A stretch of DNA of 64,000 bases, taken from NCBI RefSeq assembly GCF_036541425.1, contig NZ_JAZHFT010000008.1, forward strand, positions 1-64,000, in the 5' to 3' direction. Below, piece by piece: positions 38,253-45,993 of this stretch. A model generated the notes under the pieces. That model ran no database searches. It was not told where the DNA came from and was given only the letters and a program-made list of their open reading frames with translations. Positions within the stretch are counted from its first letter, which is position 1, and the number at the start of each line of letters is the position of its first letter. The translations under genes and the position numbers were made by a program. The stretch is from Consotaella aegiceratis. Lineage in GTDB: Bacteria > Pseudomonadota > Alphaproteobacteria > Rhizobiales > Rhizobiaceae.

Positions 38253-39337
38253 CCGGCATCCGCTTCGGCGGACCGCTTCATCCGGCCGGCGATGAATTTT
38301 GCGATCGCCGGCCCCGTCAGCATGACGATGATGAACCGCGCCATCTGCAGCGCCATGACGAAGGACATGTCGACGTTGCTCGATGCGGCGATGATGGCGA
38401 CGGAGTCGGCGCCGCCCGGGCTCGTTGCCAGATAGGCGGTCAGGGGATCGACGTCGGCGAAGACCACGAGTAGAACCGCGAAGCCTCCGCAGACCACGAT
38501 CAACGTCGTGATCGCCAAAGCCACCTTCGGCAGCGCATGCGCCGCATGCCGGAGGATCGGCCGGGTGAAGCGCGAGCCGATGCTCCAGCCGACCAGAGCA
38601 TAGCTGAGGACCAGGAGCCATGGCGGCAGTTCGATGGTGACGAGCCCGACGTTCTGAAGGATCGCACCGAGCGCGATCGGCAGAAGCAGGGGACCAGCCG
38701 GGATACGCAGAAGACGACCGGCCAGCACGCCGACCACGGCGATCGCCAGCGTTTCGGCAAAGGATAGCCAGGCGACCGGTGGAAACCAAGTGACCGGTGC
38801 AGGCTCGACGCCGGACGTATCCACCCACAACCGCGCCACTGCGGATGCTGCCACCGCGACGAAGACCACGCGCAGATACTGCATGAAGGCGACCAGCCGG
38901 AAGTCCTCGCCCTGGGCTTCCGACATCAGCACCATGGCGGTGGCCGCTCCCGGAGAGGCTCCCCAGATCGCCGTCGTGCCCGGCAGCACGCCGAGGCGCG
39001 CCAGCAGCCAGCCGAGAAGGTTGCTGGCGACGATCACCGAGCCGACGGCAGCGATGAACACCGGCCAGTCGTGCGCCATTTCAGTCATGATGGTCGTGGT
39101 CATCGAGCGCGCGATCATGCAGCCGACCACCGCCTGGGCCAGATAGTAGGGCTGTACCGGCACTCGAACGCTGACATTGGCCGCGACGAGAAGGACGGCG
39201 GCGATCATCGGGCCGAGCAATGGCGCGGCGGGCAGATCCAATGCTTCGAGCGCCGCCACCAAGGCGACCGAAAGCGCCAGCAGCACGATCCAGCGGAGCA
39301 TGAGCCGGGCGCCGCGCGCCGGGGCGGATTCGTCCAT
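38249..39337 (-). CDS. AbrB family membrane protein (PF05145)
   Basis: 362 residues with about ten membrane helices in two homologous halves, each with a SPGG/SPGA-type motif (WGASPGAATAMVLMSEAQGEDFRLVA and LATSPGGADSVAIIAASSNVDMSFV). That is the duplicated AbrB domain, also named putative ammonia monooxygenase without good evidence. Likely a transporter of unknown substrate. The start at 39337 is the first Met of the family-like region; the longer frame upstream is not conserved-looking. Confidence 0.87.
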   Translation of the reverse strand: MDESAPARGARLMLRWIVLLALSVALVAALEALDLPAAPLLGPMIAAVLLVAANVSVRVPVQPYYLAQAVVGCMIARSMTTTIMTEMAHDWPVFIAAVGSVIVASNLLGWLLARLGVLPGTTAIWGASPGAATAMVLMSEAQGEDFRLVAFMQYLRVVFVAVAASAVARLWVDTSGVEPAPVTWFPPVAWLSFAETLAIAVVGVLAGRLLRIPAGPLLLPIALGAILQNVGLVTIELPPWLLVLSYALVGWSIGSRFTRPILRHAAHALPKVALAITTLIVVCGGFAVLLVVFADVDPLTAYLATSPGGADSVAIIAASSNVDMSFVMALQMARFIIVMLTGPAIAKFIAGRMKRSAEADAG

Positions 39338-39828
39338 GCCGTTCAGCACTGTCCGCCCGGTTGCGGACGCCGTTCGCCGCTTCGGTGAGGAAAGACGATT
39401 TCGATCGAGGACGGAGGCTTCGTGCGGCGACGTGGGGCGATCATGCGGCAGACGGGGTTTCGATACGGCGACCGGCTGCCGACCGCAGCGGGTCAAATGT
39501 TGGAAAGGCTCGGCAGTGCCGGCTGCACAGACGCGCGGCCAGCCATAGCCGTCTCGCGAAGGCGGCAGGGGAGACCACATCATATAGAGCAAGTCCCGCC
39601 GGCGCACCCCCGAACTTTTCCGATGGATCGGGCATTGTCCGGGCGGCGTCGAAAGTGCTCATTCACCATCATTTCGATAAAGCCGGCAAACCAAACGCCG
39701 GCTGCGATAGTATGTCGCTACGGCGGCAGATCGGGAGAGGCTTCCGCGGCCGTCAGTTCGCCCACCTCATGCCGCGCGATGCGCGGCGATCCGGGCCGCC
39801 CCATCGAACCAGCCTCTGGAACGCTGTC
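39338..39828. other. Intergenic region without a recognisable gene
   Basis: 491 bases between the divergent AbrB-family and flavoprotein genes. All short open frames here lack ribosome binding sites and recognisable similarity. I see no repeat, tRNA or clear terminator. It presumably holds the two outward promoters. Confidence 0.5.
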
Positions 39829-41187
39829 ATGAAGCCAATCGCGATACTGGGCGCCGGCCTGGCCGGGCTGACCGCTGCCCTCGACCTTCATCGCCGGGGC
39901 CTGCCGGTCATCGTCTTCGAGGCGGCCAAAGCGGTGGGCGGCATGGCGTCCTCCTACAAGGATGCCGACGGTTATACCTACGACGTCGGCGCCCATTTCA
40001 TCAGCAACAGGCTCGCCAAGGCGCTCGGCGCCAGCGACATCTGCCGCGCCGTCGGCCATTATGGCGAAGCCGTCCATCTGGACGGCAGGTCCTACGGCTA
40101 TCCGTTCGGCCTGATGCGCTCGCCGCACTTCGTCGGCAGTGCGCTCGCCAGCCGGCTGCGTCGCCGCGAGGCGGCTACGGCCGACGACTGGTTCCGCCAG
40201 TCCTACGGCGACGCGCTGGCCGAGAAGGTCGCGATCCCGCTTGCCGAAGCCTGGTCAGGGGCGCCGGCGCACGAACTGTCGGCCGCCGTTGGCCAGAAGC
40301 TGTCGGCCGGCGTCGTCAAGACGCTCTACCTCAAGGCTGCGGCGCATGTGACCGGCCGGGCTGTCTGCAACGGCTATTCCCACGAGATGCCGGAGAGCGC
40401 CGGCATCTATCACGTCTATCCGGAAGGCGGCATCGCCAAGCTGCTCGACCCCACGATGCGGGAGATCAGGCATCTGATCCGGCTGGAATCGCCGGTCGAG
40501 AAGATCGTCGCCAAAGGCGGACGCGTCGTCGCGGTCCGCGTCAACGGCGAACAGATCGGCGTCTCGGCGGTGGTCAGCACCGCACCGGTCCACGTCCTGC
40601 CGAAAATCGTCGAGGGTACGACCGCGCTCGATCATCTGGCGCAGTTCCGCTACCGGCCGATGATCTTCGTCAATCTGCGCTTTGCCGGGCGTGAGCTGTT
40701 GCCCGACACCATGCTTTGGGTGCCGGACCGGTCGAAGCCGTTCTTCCGGCTGACCGAGGCGCCGATCTCGATGCCGTGGCTCGCGCCCGAAGGCAAGACG
40801 CTGATCACCTGCGATATCGGCGCCGAGTTCGGCGATCGATATTGGACGATGTCCGACGAGGCTCTGGCCGACGCGTGCCTGACCGGGATTGCCGAGATCT
40901 ATCCGACGCTGCGTGACCGGTTCCTCGGCGCCGGCGGCATCGTGCGGACCACCACCGCCTATCCGGTCTATCTGATGCGTTACGAAAAGGAGCGTCAGGC
41001 CTTTGCCCGATCCACGGGCGTCGACGGTCTCTACAGCATCGGGCGCAACGGCGAATTCGCCCATATCCTGATGGAGGATATCTACTGGCGCACGCTGAAG
41101 CGGACGGCGGAGATCGCGGCCTATGTCAGCGACGATGCGGACACCGCCGGTCGGATGCGCCACGACATGCCGGCGGCGGCGGCCTGA
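39829..41187 (+). CDS. NAD(P)/FAD-dependent oxidoreductase, protoporphyrinogen oxidase/UGM-like
   Basis: 452 residues. N-terminal dinucleotide fold GAGLAG at 8-13, Glu in VFEAAKAVGGMASSY, then DVGAHFISNRLAKAL, which resembles UGM and amine-oxidase flavoproteins. C-terminal FAD contact is in GLYSIGRNGEFAHILMEDIYWR. Although related in fold to the flavoprotein at 32273..33766, its sequence is clearly different. Related proteins act in sugar or lipid-linked sugar metabolism or as desaturases. The ATG at 39829 is the first start compatible with the Rossmann fold. No operon partner. Confidence 0.8.
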   Translation: MKPIAILGAGLAGLTAALDLHRRGLPVIVFEAAKAVGGMASSYKDADGYTYDVGAHFISNRLAKALGASDICRAVGHYGEAVHLDGRSYGYPFGLMRSPHFVGSALASRLRRREAATADDWFRQSYGDALAEKVAIPLAEAWSGAPAHELSAAVGQKLSAGVVKTLYLKAAAHVTGRAVCNGYSHEMPESAGIYHVYPEGGIAKLLDPTMREIRHLIRLESPVEKIVAKGGRVVAVRVNGEQIGVSAVVSTAPVHVLPKIVEGTTALDHLAQFRYRPMIFVNLRFAGRELLPDTMLWVPDRSKPFFRLTEAPISMPWLAPEGKTLITCDIGAEFGDRYWTMSDEALADACLTGIAEIYPTLRDRFLGAGGIVRTTTAYPVYLMRYEKERQAFARSTGVDGLYSIGRNGEFAHILMEDIYWRTLKRTAEIAAYVSDDADTAGRMRHDMPAAAA

Positions 41188-41330
41188 AGGCCCGCCGCCC
41201 GGCGTCACCGATGCCCATCGGATCGAATTGCGGTTCGATGCTTCGTCCAGGTCCGCGTTGACTTCATCGGATGCGGCCACATAACCACGGGGCACTTGCA
41301 ATCGTGCCGCCTTGGTGAAGGACGGAGCCC

Positions 41331-41714
41331 ATGGGACTGCTTGCCGGCCTGCTCGGTCTTTCCAGCGATGTCGACATCGAGGCGGTGCGACGCGAACTGG
41401 AACCGATCCTCATTCCGTCTGAAGAGATCGAACTCGCCTTCGCCGTGGTGCGCGACCTGATGGTGTTCACCGACAAGCGGCTGATCCTCGTCGACAAGCA
41501 GGGCATGACCGGCCGCAAGCGCGAATACCATTCGGTCCCCTACCGCGCGATCACGATGTTCACCATCGAAACGGCGGGCCATTTCGACGTCGACTCCGAG
41601 CTCAAGATATGGGTGTCCGGGCAGGACCAGCCGCTGGTCCGCGAGCTGTCGCGCGGCTCCAACATCCCGGGGATTCAGAAGGCGCTGGCGGAGGGCGTCC
41701 TGGGCGGCCGTTAA
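41331..41714 (+). CDS. Bacterial PH-domain protein (bPH_1)
   Basis: 127 residues covering one pleckstrin-homology-like domain: FAVVRDLMVFTDKRLILVDKQGMTGRKREYHSVPYRAITMFTIETAG is the diagnostic strand pattern. Bacterial PH-domain proteins of this type are of unknown function. GGAG lies just before the ATG. Stands alone ahead of a GNAT gene. Confidence 0.85.
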   Translation: MGLLAGLLGLSSDVDIEAVRRELEPILIPSEEIELAFAVVRDLMVFTDKRLILVDKQGMTGRKREYHSVPYRAITMFTIETAGHFDVDSELKIWVSGQDQPLVRELSRGSNIPGIQKALAEGVLGGR

Positions 41715-41845
41715 GATTTCATAAACGACGACCTTGCCTCCAAGGGCAAATTGCGTCCTATCATGCTGCTGACCAACGGAAACCGGTGTCCGCGATCGGG
41801 CGCCTGCAGCAGGGATCGCTTTTCGATGTCGATGGTTAAGGCGAT

Positions 41846-42367
41846 ATGAAGACAATCGCCACCGACATTCGCCTCGCCGAGCCGGACGATGCCGCGGCCC
41901 TCGCCGAGGTGCATGAGGCGGCTTGGTTGAATGCCTATAGCGGCCTGATCCCAAACCGCTCCTTGCACGCCATGGTGCAGCGGCGGGGACCGGACTGGTG
42001 GCGCCGAGCGCTGCATCGTGGAGCGGCGATCCTGGTGTTTCAATTCGACGGCCGCGTCGCGGGCTACGCCACGCTCGGCCGCAATCGGGCCCCGGCCCTG
42101 CTTGTCGACGGCGAGATCTACGAACTCTATCTGCAGCCGGAGTTCCAGGGGCTGGGTTTCGGCGGCCGGCTGTTTCGCGCGGCCGGATCGGTTCTGACGC
42201 GCAAGGGCCTGAAGGGCCTCGCGGTCTGGTGCCTGGCCGACAACGAGCGGGCGATGCGGTTCTATGCCGCCATCGGCGGCCACGATATCGCGGAAGGCGA
42301 GGAATGCTTCGAGGGGACCGTGCTGCGCAAGGTCGGATTCATCTGGCCGGTCGACAGCCGGTTTTGA
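41846..42367 (+). CDS. GNAT family N-acetyltransferase
   Basis: 173 residues. GNAT motif A reads LYLQPEFQGLGFGGRLFRAAG at about residues 92-112 and motif B NERAMRFYAAIGG near 133-145. Substrate unknown. It lies 131 bases after the PH-domain gene on the same strand and converges on the small protein at 42555. Confidence 0.85.
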   Translation: MKTIATDIRLAEPDDAAALAEVHEAAWLNAYSGLIPNRSLHAMVQRRGPDWWRRALHRGAAILVFQFDGRVAGYATLGRNRAPALLVDGEIYELYLQPEFQGLGFGGRLFRAAGSVLTRKGLKGLAVWCLADNERAMRFYAAIGGHDIAEGEECFEGTVLRKVGFIWPVDSRF

Positions 42368-42488
42368 CGACCGCCTGACGGGTCCAGGTAAGCACCCTTT
42401 GGCCGAGCCCAGGCTGCGCCAGATCGAGCGGTTCGGCACGATAGGGAAACCGGTCGGGATGACAGCGAGCCGGTTTTTCATGCGAAAC

Positions 42489-42528
42489 GCAATCGCGGCA
42501 CCCTCGTTTAGCGAGGCACCCCGATTGC
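42489..42528 (-). terminator. Long imperfect hairpin downstream of the 49-residue protein gene
   Basis: On the minus strand a 5-bp inner stem (CCTCG/CGAGG) and a 9-bp outer stem (with one bulged base) are separated by a symmetric GTG/GTG internal loop, starting 26 bases after the stop at 42555. Only a modest T-rich stretch follows. Possible terminator between convergent genes. Confidence 0.4.
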
Positions 42529-42554
42529 GGTGGACGGTCGTCCGGTTCCGGCGA

Positions 42555-42704
42555 TCAGAACGGCATGTTGAAGCGGGCCGGGTCGATGCCCAGCGCACGC
42601 AGGTCGGCGGCCCGCGGGCGACGCCGGACTTCCAGGTCGGCATTGACCCGCCCCGCTGCTGCAAAAAGTCTGCCGAATTCAACGATCCGCTTCATCGGGC
42701 GCAT
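42555..42704 (-). CDS. Small basic protein, DUF1127-like
   Basis: 49 residues: a basic N-terminal helix (RPMKRIVEFGRLFAAAGRV) then RRRPRAADLRALGID and a short end. The DLRALGID end pattern recalls DUF1127 proteins (DIG-I at the C-terminus), but similarity is limited. The ATG at 42704 has GGAG six bases upstream, which decides the start; Met at 42716 is an alternative. DUF1127 peptides are often RNA-binding or stress-linked in alphaproteobacteria. Divergent from ppa, 217 bases between starts. Confidence 0.55.
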   Translation of the reverse strand: MRPMKRIVEFGRLFAAAGRVNADLEVRRRPRAADLRALGIDPARFNMPF

Positions 42705-42921
42705 GACAATCTCCATCGATCGCGTCTGCCTGTTCGTTGTCCAAAACGTGCGCTTCCCGGACCTCGTGAGCAAGATGGTTCGCTGCAGGGCAGCCGACCG
42801 GACAGCGCATGGCCGCACCGTCGCCGTGGCGGTGGTTGCTGCGGCGAAATGTTGCATATCCCCGCTTCGTCCCCCTATAGCGTCGCCACACGCCAACGCG
42901 ACATGAGAAAGGTCCATCACC

Positions 42922-43458
42922 ATGCGCATCGATGCCATCGCTCGCGGCAAGAACCCACCCGACGACATCAACGTGATCATCGAGGTGCCGATCGGCGGTC
43001 AGCCGACCAAATACGAGATGGACAAGGAAGCGGGTGCGCTCGTCGTCGACCGGTTCATCTATACGCCGATGTCCTATCCCGGAAACTACGGCTTCGTTCC
43101 GCACACGCTGTCCGACGACGGCGACCCCGTCGACGTGCTGGTCTGCAACACGCGACCGCTGTTTCCGGGCTGCGTCATCAACTGCCGGCCGATCGGCGTG
43201 CTGGTGATGGAAGACAACAGCGGCCAGGACGAGAAGATCATCGCCGTCCCCTCTCCGCACCTGACGCCGCGCTTCTCCGAGGTCTACGAGCCGACCGACC
43301 TGCCGCCGATCCAGCTCCAGCAGGTCGAGCACTTCTTCGAGCACTACAAGGATCTGGAGCCCGGCAAATGGGTGAAGATCGGCGACTGGGGCGATGCCGC
43401 GACCGCGAAGCGATACATCCGTGACGCCATCGCCCGATGGGAAAAGAGCAAGGCCTGA
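42922..43458 (+). CDS. ppa: Inorganic pyrophosphatase
   Basis: 178 residues, the type I soluble enzyme. Signature DDGDPVDVLV near residue 65-74 supplies metal-binding Asp residues; YPGNYGFVP and EVPIGGQPTKYE are also family marks. It hydrolyses pyrophosphate and pulls biosynthetic reactions forward. Stands alone, with a hairpin after the stop. Confidence 0.96.
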   Translation: MRIDAIARGKNPPDDINVIIEVPIGGQPTKYEMDKEAGALVVDRFIYTPMSYPGNYGFVPHTLSDDGDPVDVLVCNTRPLFPGCVINCRPIGVLVMEDNSGQDEKIIAVPSPHLTPRFSEVYEPTDLPPIQLQQVEHFFEHYKDLEPGKWVKIGDWGDAATAKRYIRDAIARWEKSKA

Positions 43459-43550
43459 ACCGGGTTTTCTTGGCAGTTTTTTCTACTGACGGGCTTGGGC
43501 GCTGTGGCGTCCGAGCCACGGTCAGCAATCATCAACCCAAAACGAAATAT

Positions 43551-43567
43551 CGCCCGATTCTCGGGCG
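43551..43567 (+). terminator. Hairpin after ppa
   Basis: CGCCCGA at 43551..43557 and TCGGGCG at 43561..43567 form a perfect 7-bp stem with a TTC loop; a T-rich stretch (CTTTATTTT) follows after about nine bases. It is 93 bases after the ppa stop and 73 bases before the DUF1127 gene. Confidence 0.5.
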
Positions 43568-43639
43568 CATCCTGCCTTTATTTTAACCAGTTTGCTGCAT
43601 ACATAGGCACCATCAACACCCTGCCATGGAGCCTTTGCG

Positions 43640-43774
43640 ATGCTCAACACTCTGGTTAAGCGGTATCGCGCCTACCGCAGCCGTCGTCACACGATCGACG
43701 TCCTTCGTCGCCTGGAAGACTGGGAACTCGACGATATCGGCGTGCGTCGCGGCGATCTCGGCCGCGTCCTCTGA
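43640..43774 (+). CDS. DUF1127 domain-containing small protein
   Basis: 44 residues. Arg-rich (KRYRAYRSRRHTIDVLRRLEDWELDDIGVRRGDLGRVL), a clear DUF1127 pattern with ELDDIGV at the C-terminus. GGAG lies eight bases before the ATG. Short DUF1127 proteins of Rhizobiales act in phosphate/carbon balance and RNA handling and are often stress- or sRNA-controlled; the exact role here is unknown. Confidence 0.85.
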   Translation: MLNTLVKRYRAYRSRRHTIDVLRRLEDWELDDIGVRRGDLGRVL

Positions 43775-43977
43775 AGCTCGGCCTGCTCCACCGTTGCGAG
43801 ACGGGGCGCGGCGCCGTCCAGCCCCTCGGGCCATCGAAGAGCGCAGGCGCCCCGGAACCGGCATTCATCGCCGGTCAATGAAACCTTCGACCAAGCGGGC
43901 GGCGGCGCGCAGCGCTCAGACCGCCATGCCGGACGAGGCCGGCCGAGATGGTCAATCCATCCGGCACGATGGTCGTA

Positions 43978-44286
43978 TCAGCCGATCCGGGCGAGATGCC
44001 GGACGAGTTCCTCCGGATCGCCGTCGAGCCTGAGCAGCTTCAGTCGCGAGGTTTCGCCCGCCGTCACGCCGACGCTCGATTTCGGCAGGTGCAGGCTCTT
44101 GGCGACAAGCGCCTCCAGAGCGGTATTCGCTTTGCCCTTTTCGGGCACCGCCCTCACCCGCACATCAAGATATTCGCGCCCGTCGGCCTGAGCACGCACG
44201 CCCTCGATTCGATCGGCGGACGATTTCGGCGTCAGCCTCACGCGCAGCGTCACGCCATCCGTGCCGACGTCGTAGAAGCCCGGCAC
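43978..44286 (-). CDS. DUF167 family protein YggU
   Basis: 102 residues. The family core LRVRLTPKSSADRIEG and the RVRAVPEKGKANTALEALVAKSL motif are present. Function unknown. The GTG start at 44286 is nine bases from the yggT stop, matching the usual yggT-yggU order. Probably co-transcribed with yggT. Confidence 0.9.
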   Translation of the reverse strand: MPGFYDVGTDGVTLRVRLTPKSSADRIEGVRAQADGREYLDVRVRAVPEKGKANTALEALVAKSLHLPKSSVGVTAGETSRLKLLRLDGDPEELVRHLARIG

Positions 44287-44295
44287 CGGGCCGGC

Positions 44296-44598
44296 CTAGA
44301 AGCCGCCGCGAGCTGCCGGCAGATAGACGTAGAGGAAGATGATCCGCCGCAGCAGGAAGATGCCCAAAAGCACGATCAGCGGCGAAAGGTCGAGCCCGCC
44401 CATGGCCGGCAGGAGCCTGCGGATCTGGCGGTAAAGCGGCTCGGTCATCCGGTAGAGGAAGGTTCCGACGGCGTCGACGAACTGATTTCCCGGATTGATG
44501 ATGTTGAACGCGTAGAGCCATGACAGGACGGCCGACGCGATGACGATCCACCAATAGATGTCGAGAATGACGAAAGCGAGTTCGCAGATTGCCTGCAT
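44296..44598 (-). CDS. YggT family membrane protein
   Basis: 100 residues with two membrane hairpin regions (about 5-28 and 68-90) and the YggT motif IINPGNQFVDAVGTFLYRMTEPLYRQIRRLLP. YggT proteins relate to CcmB3/YlmG, linked to envelope or division function. An earlier Met at 44634 could add 12 residues; neither has a clear ribosome binding site. Confidence 0.88.
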   Translation of the reverse strand: MQAICELAFVILDIYWWIVIASAVLSWLYAFNIINPGNQFVDAVGTFLYRMTEPLYRQIRRLLPAMGGLDLSPLIVLLGIFLLRRIIFLYVYLPAARGGF

Positions 44599-44770
44599 GG
44601 CGCGGTCTGAAGCCCTTTCCGGTTCCGTGCCCATGTAGCGAGCCGCTTGCCGATGCGCAAGGCAAAGCAGCCTGCGACCTGCGGCTATGCTGAACGGCGT
44701 TGGCACGGCGTAACGCAATCGCGCCTTGACAGGCATCGGGCGTCGCCGTAAATGCGGCGCGTCGGTGGAC

Positions 44771-44846
44771 GGGGCTGTAGCTCAGCTGGGAGAGCGCATC
44801 GTTCGCAATGATGAGGTCAGGGGTTCGATCCCCCTCAGCTCCACCA
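44771..44846 (+). tRNA. tRNA-Ala (anticodon CGC)
   Basis: 76 bases including an encoded CCA. Acceptor stem GGGGCTG/CAGCTCC contains the G3:U70 wobble that identifies alanine tRNAs. The D arm is GCTC-AGCTGGGA-GAGC, the anticodon arm CATCG-TTCGCAA-TGATG gives anticodon CGC (codon GCG), and the T arm is AGGGG-TTCGATC-CCCCT. Confidence 0.97.
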
Positions 44847-45072
44847 ACCTTGCTCCCACGATCCCGAAGAGTTCGCGCAGCGACAACGCGCTGACGGCGA
44901 ATCGGCAGCCGCCCGCCAAAGCCGGATCAGCCCGCCTCGCCTTGGGTCGATTGACAAGGGCCGACAGGCTCGGCCAATGATCGGCGAAAACCTTCCCCTC
45001 GAGATTGGCGTGCGGTGCCCGTTTGGCGGCGCCGGCGCTTCATCGCAACGACAGAGCGGCTGAGAAGACACG

Positions 45073-45993
45073 ATGGGCGTCTGGATCGATACCGACATGG
45101 GATTCGACGACATCGCCGCGATCCTCGTTCTCGGCCACTGCGGCATTCCGATCGACGGCATCTCACTGGTGTTCGGCAACGCCGAACTGCCCCAGGTTCG
45201 CCGCAACGCCGCCGGCGCGGCTCGGGCGTTCGGCTGGCTGTGGCCGATCCATGCGGGCCGCGCCCATTCCGTGCTGGGCGAGGTCGAGACGGCCGCCCGC
45301 ATCCTCGGACCGACCGGCATTCCGACCGCGGGGCTCTCGCTTCCGTCCGCGCCCGAGGCCTTTGGGGGAGATGCCTTCACGGCGCTGTGCGCCTGGCTGG
45401 AGGAGCCCGCCGAGACGCATCGCATTCTCGCGCTCGGACCCCTCACCAATATCGCGGCGCTGGCCCTGGCCCGCCCGGACCTTGCGGCCAGGATCACCGA
45501 TCTCACCTGGATGGGCGGCGGTGTTACCCTGGGCAACCATACGGCATCGGCGGAATTCAACGCATTCGCCGATCCGGAGGCGCTCGCCATCGTGCTCGCC
45601 CATGGACTGCCGCTTTCGATGGTCGACCTCGACCTCTGCCGCACGGTTCTGGCCTTTCCGGAAGACGTCGCTGCCATAGCCGCGGCCGGCGGAGCCAACG
45701 CCGCGCTGATCGCAGATCTTCTGGCCGGCTTCATCGACATCGCGATCCGGCGCGGTCGCGCCGGCATGGCGCTCTACGATCCGGTCGCCGCCTTTGCCTT
45801 CGCAAGGCCGGAGGCCGTCACCTTTCAGCCGGCTCGTATCGACGTCGAACTCGCCGGCTCGTTGACCCGTGGCCGCACGGTGGTGGATCCGCGCGCAAGC
45901 GCCGACTTCAATGCGCGCTATGCCACGGGAATCGACGTCGAGGCGGCGCGCCAAACGATCCTCGGTGCGCTGCGCAGCACAGCGGGACAATGA
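45073..45993 (+). CDS. Nucleoside hydrolase
   Basis: 306 residues. The N-terminal IDTDMGFDD at residues 5-13 is the calcium- and ribose-binding Asp cluster of inosine-uridine-preferring hydrolases; LGPLTNIAALA and WMGGGV mid-protein and SAEFNAFADPEA fit too. It splits nucleosides to base and ribose. Its TGA overlaps the adenine deaminase ATG, so together they form a purine salvage operon. Confidence 0.9.
   Translation: MGVWIDTDMGFDDIAAILVLGHCGIPIDGISLVFGNAELPQVRRNAAGAARAFGWLWPIHAGRAHSVLGEVETAARILGPTGIPTAGLSLPSAPEAFGGDAFTALCAWLEEPAETHRILALGPLTNIAALALARPDLAARITDLTWMGGGVTLGNHTASAEFNAFADPEALAIVLAHGLPLSMVDLDLCRTVLAFPEDVAAIAAAGGANAALIADLLAGFIDIAIRRGRAGMALYDPVAAFAFARPEAVTFQPARIDVELAGSLTRGRTVVDPRASADFNARYATGIDVEAARQTILGALRSTAGQ

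Noticed and set aside
36342..38828. An 828-codon open frame antisense to typA
   Set aside because: Fully shadowed by typA and the AbrB-family gene, both with conserved motifs. Composition is typical of a shadow frame.
39441..39662. A 73-codon minus-strand gene in the gap after the AbrB-family gene
   Set aside because: No ribosome binding site, no similarity to known proteins and composition like non-coding GC-rich DNA.
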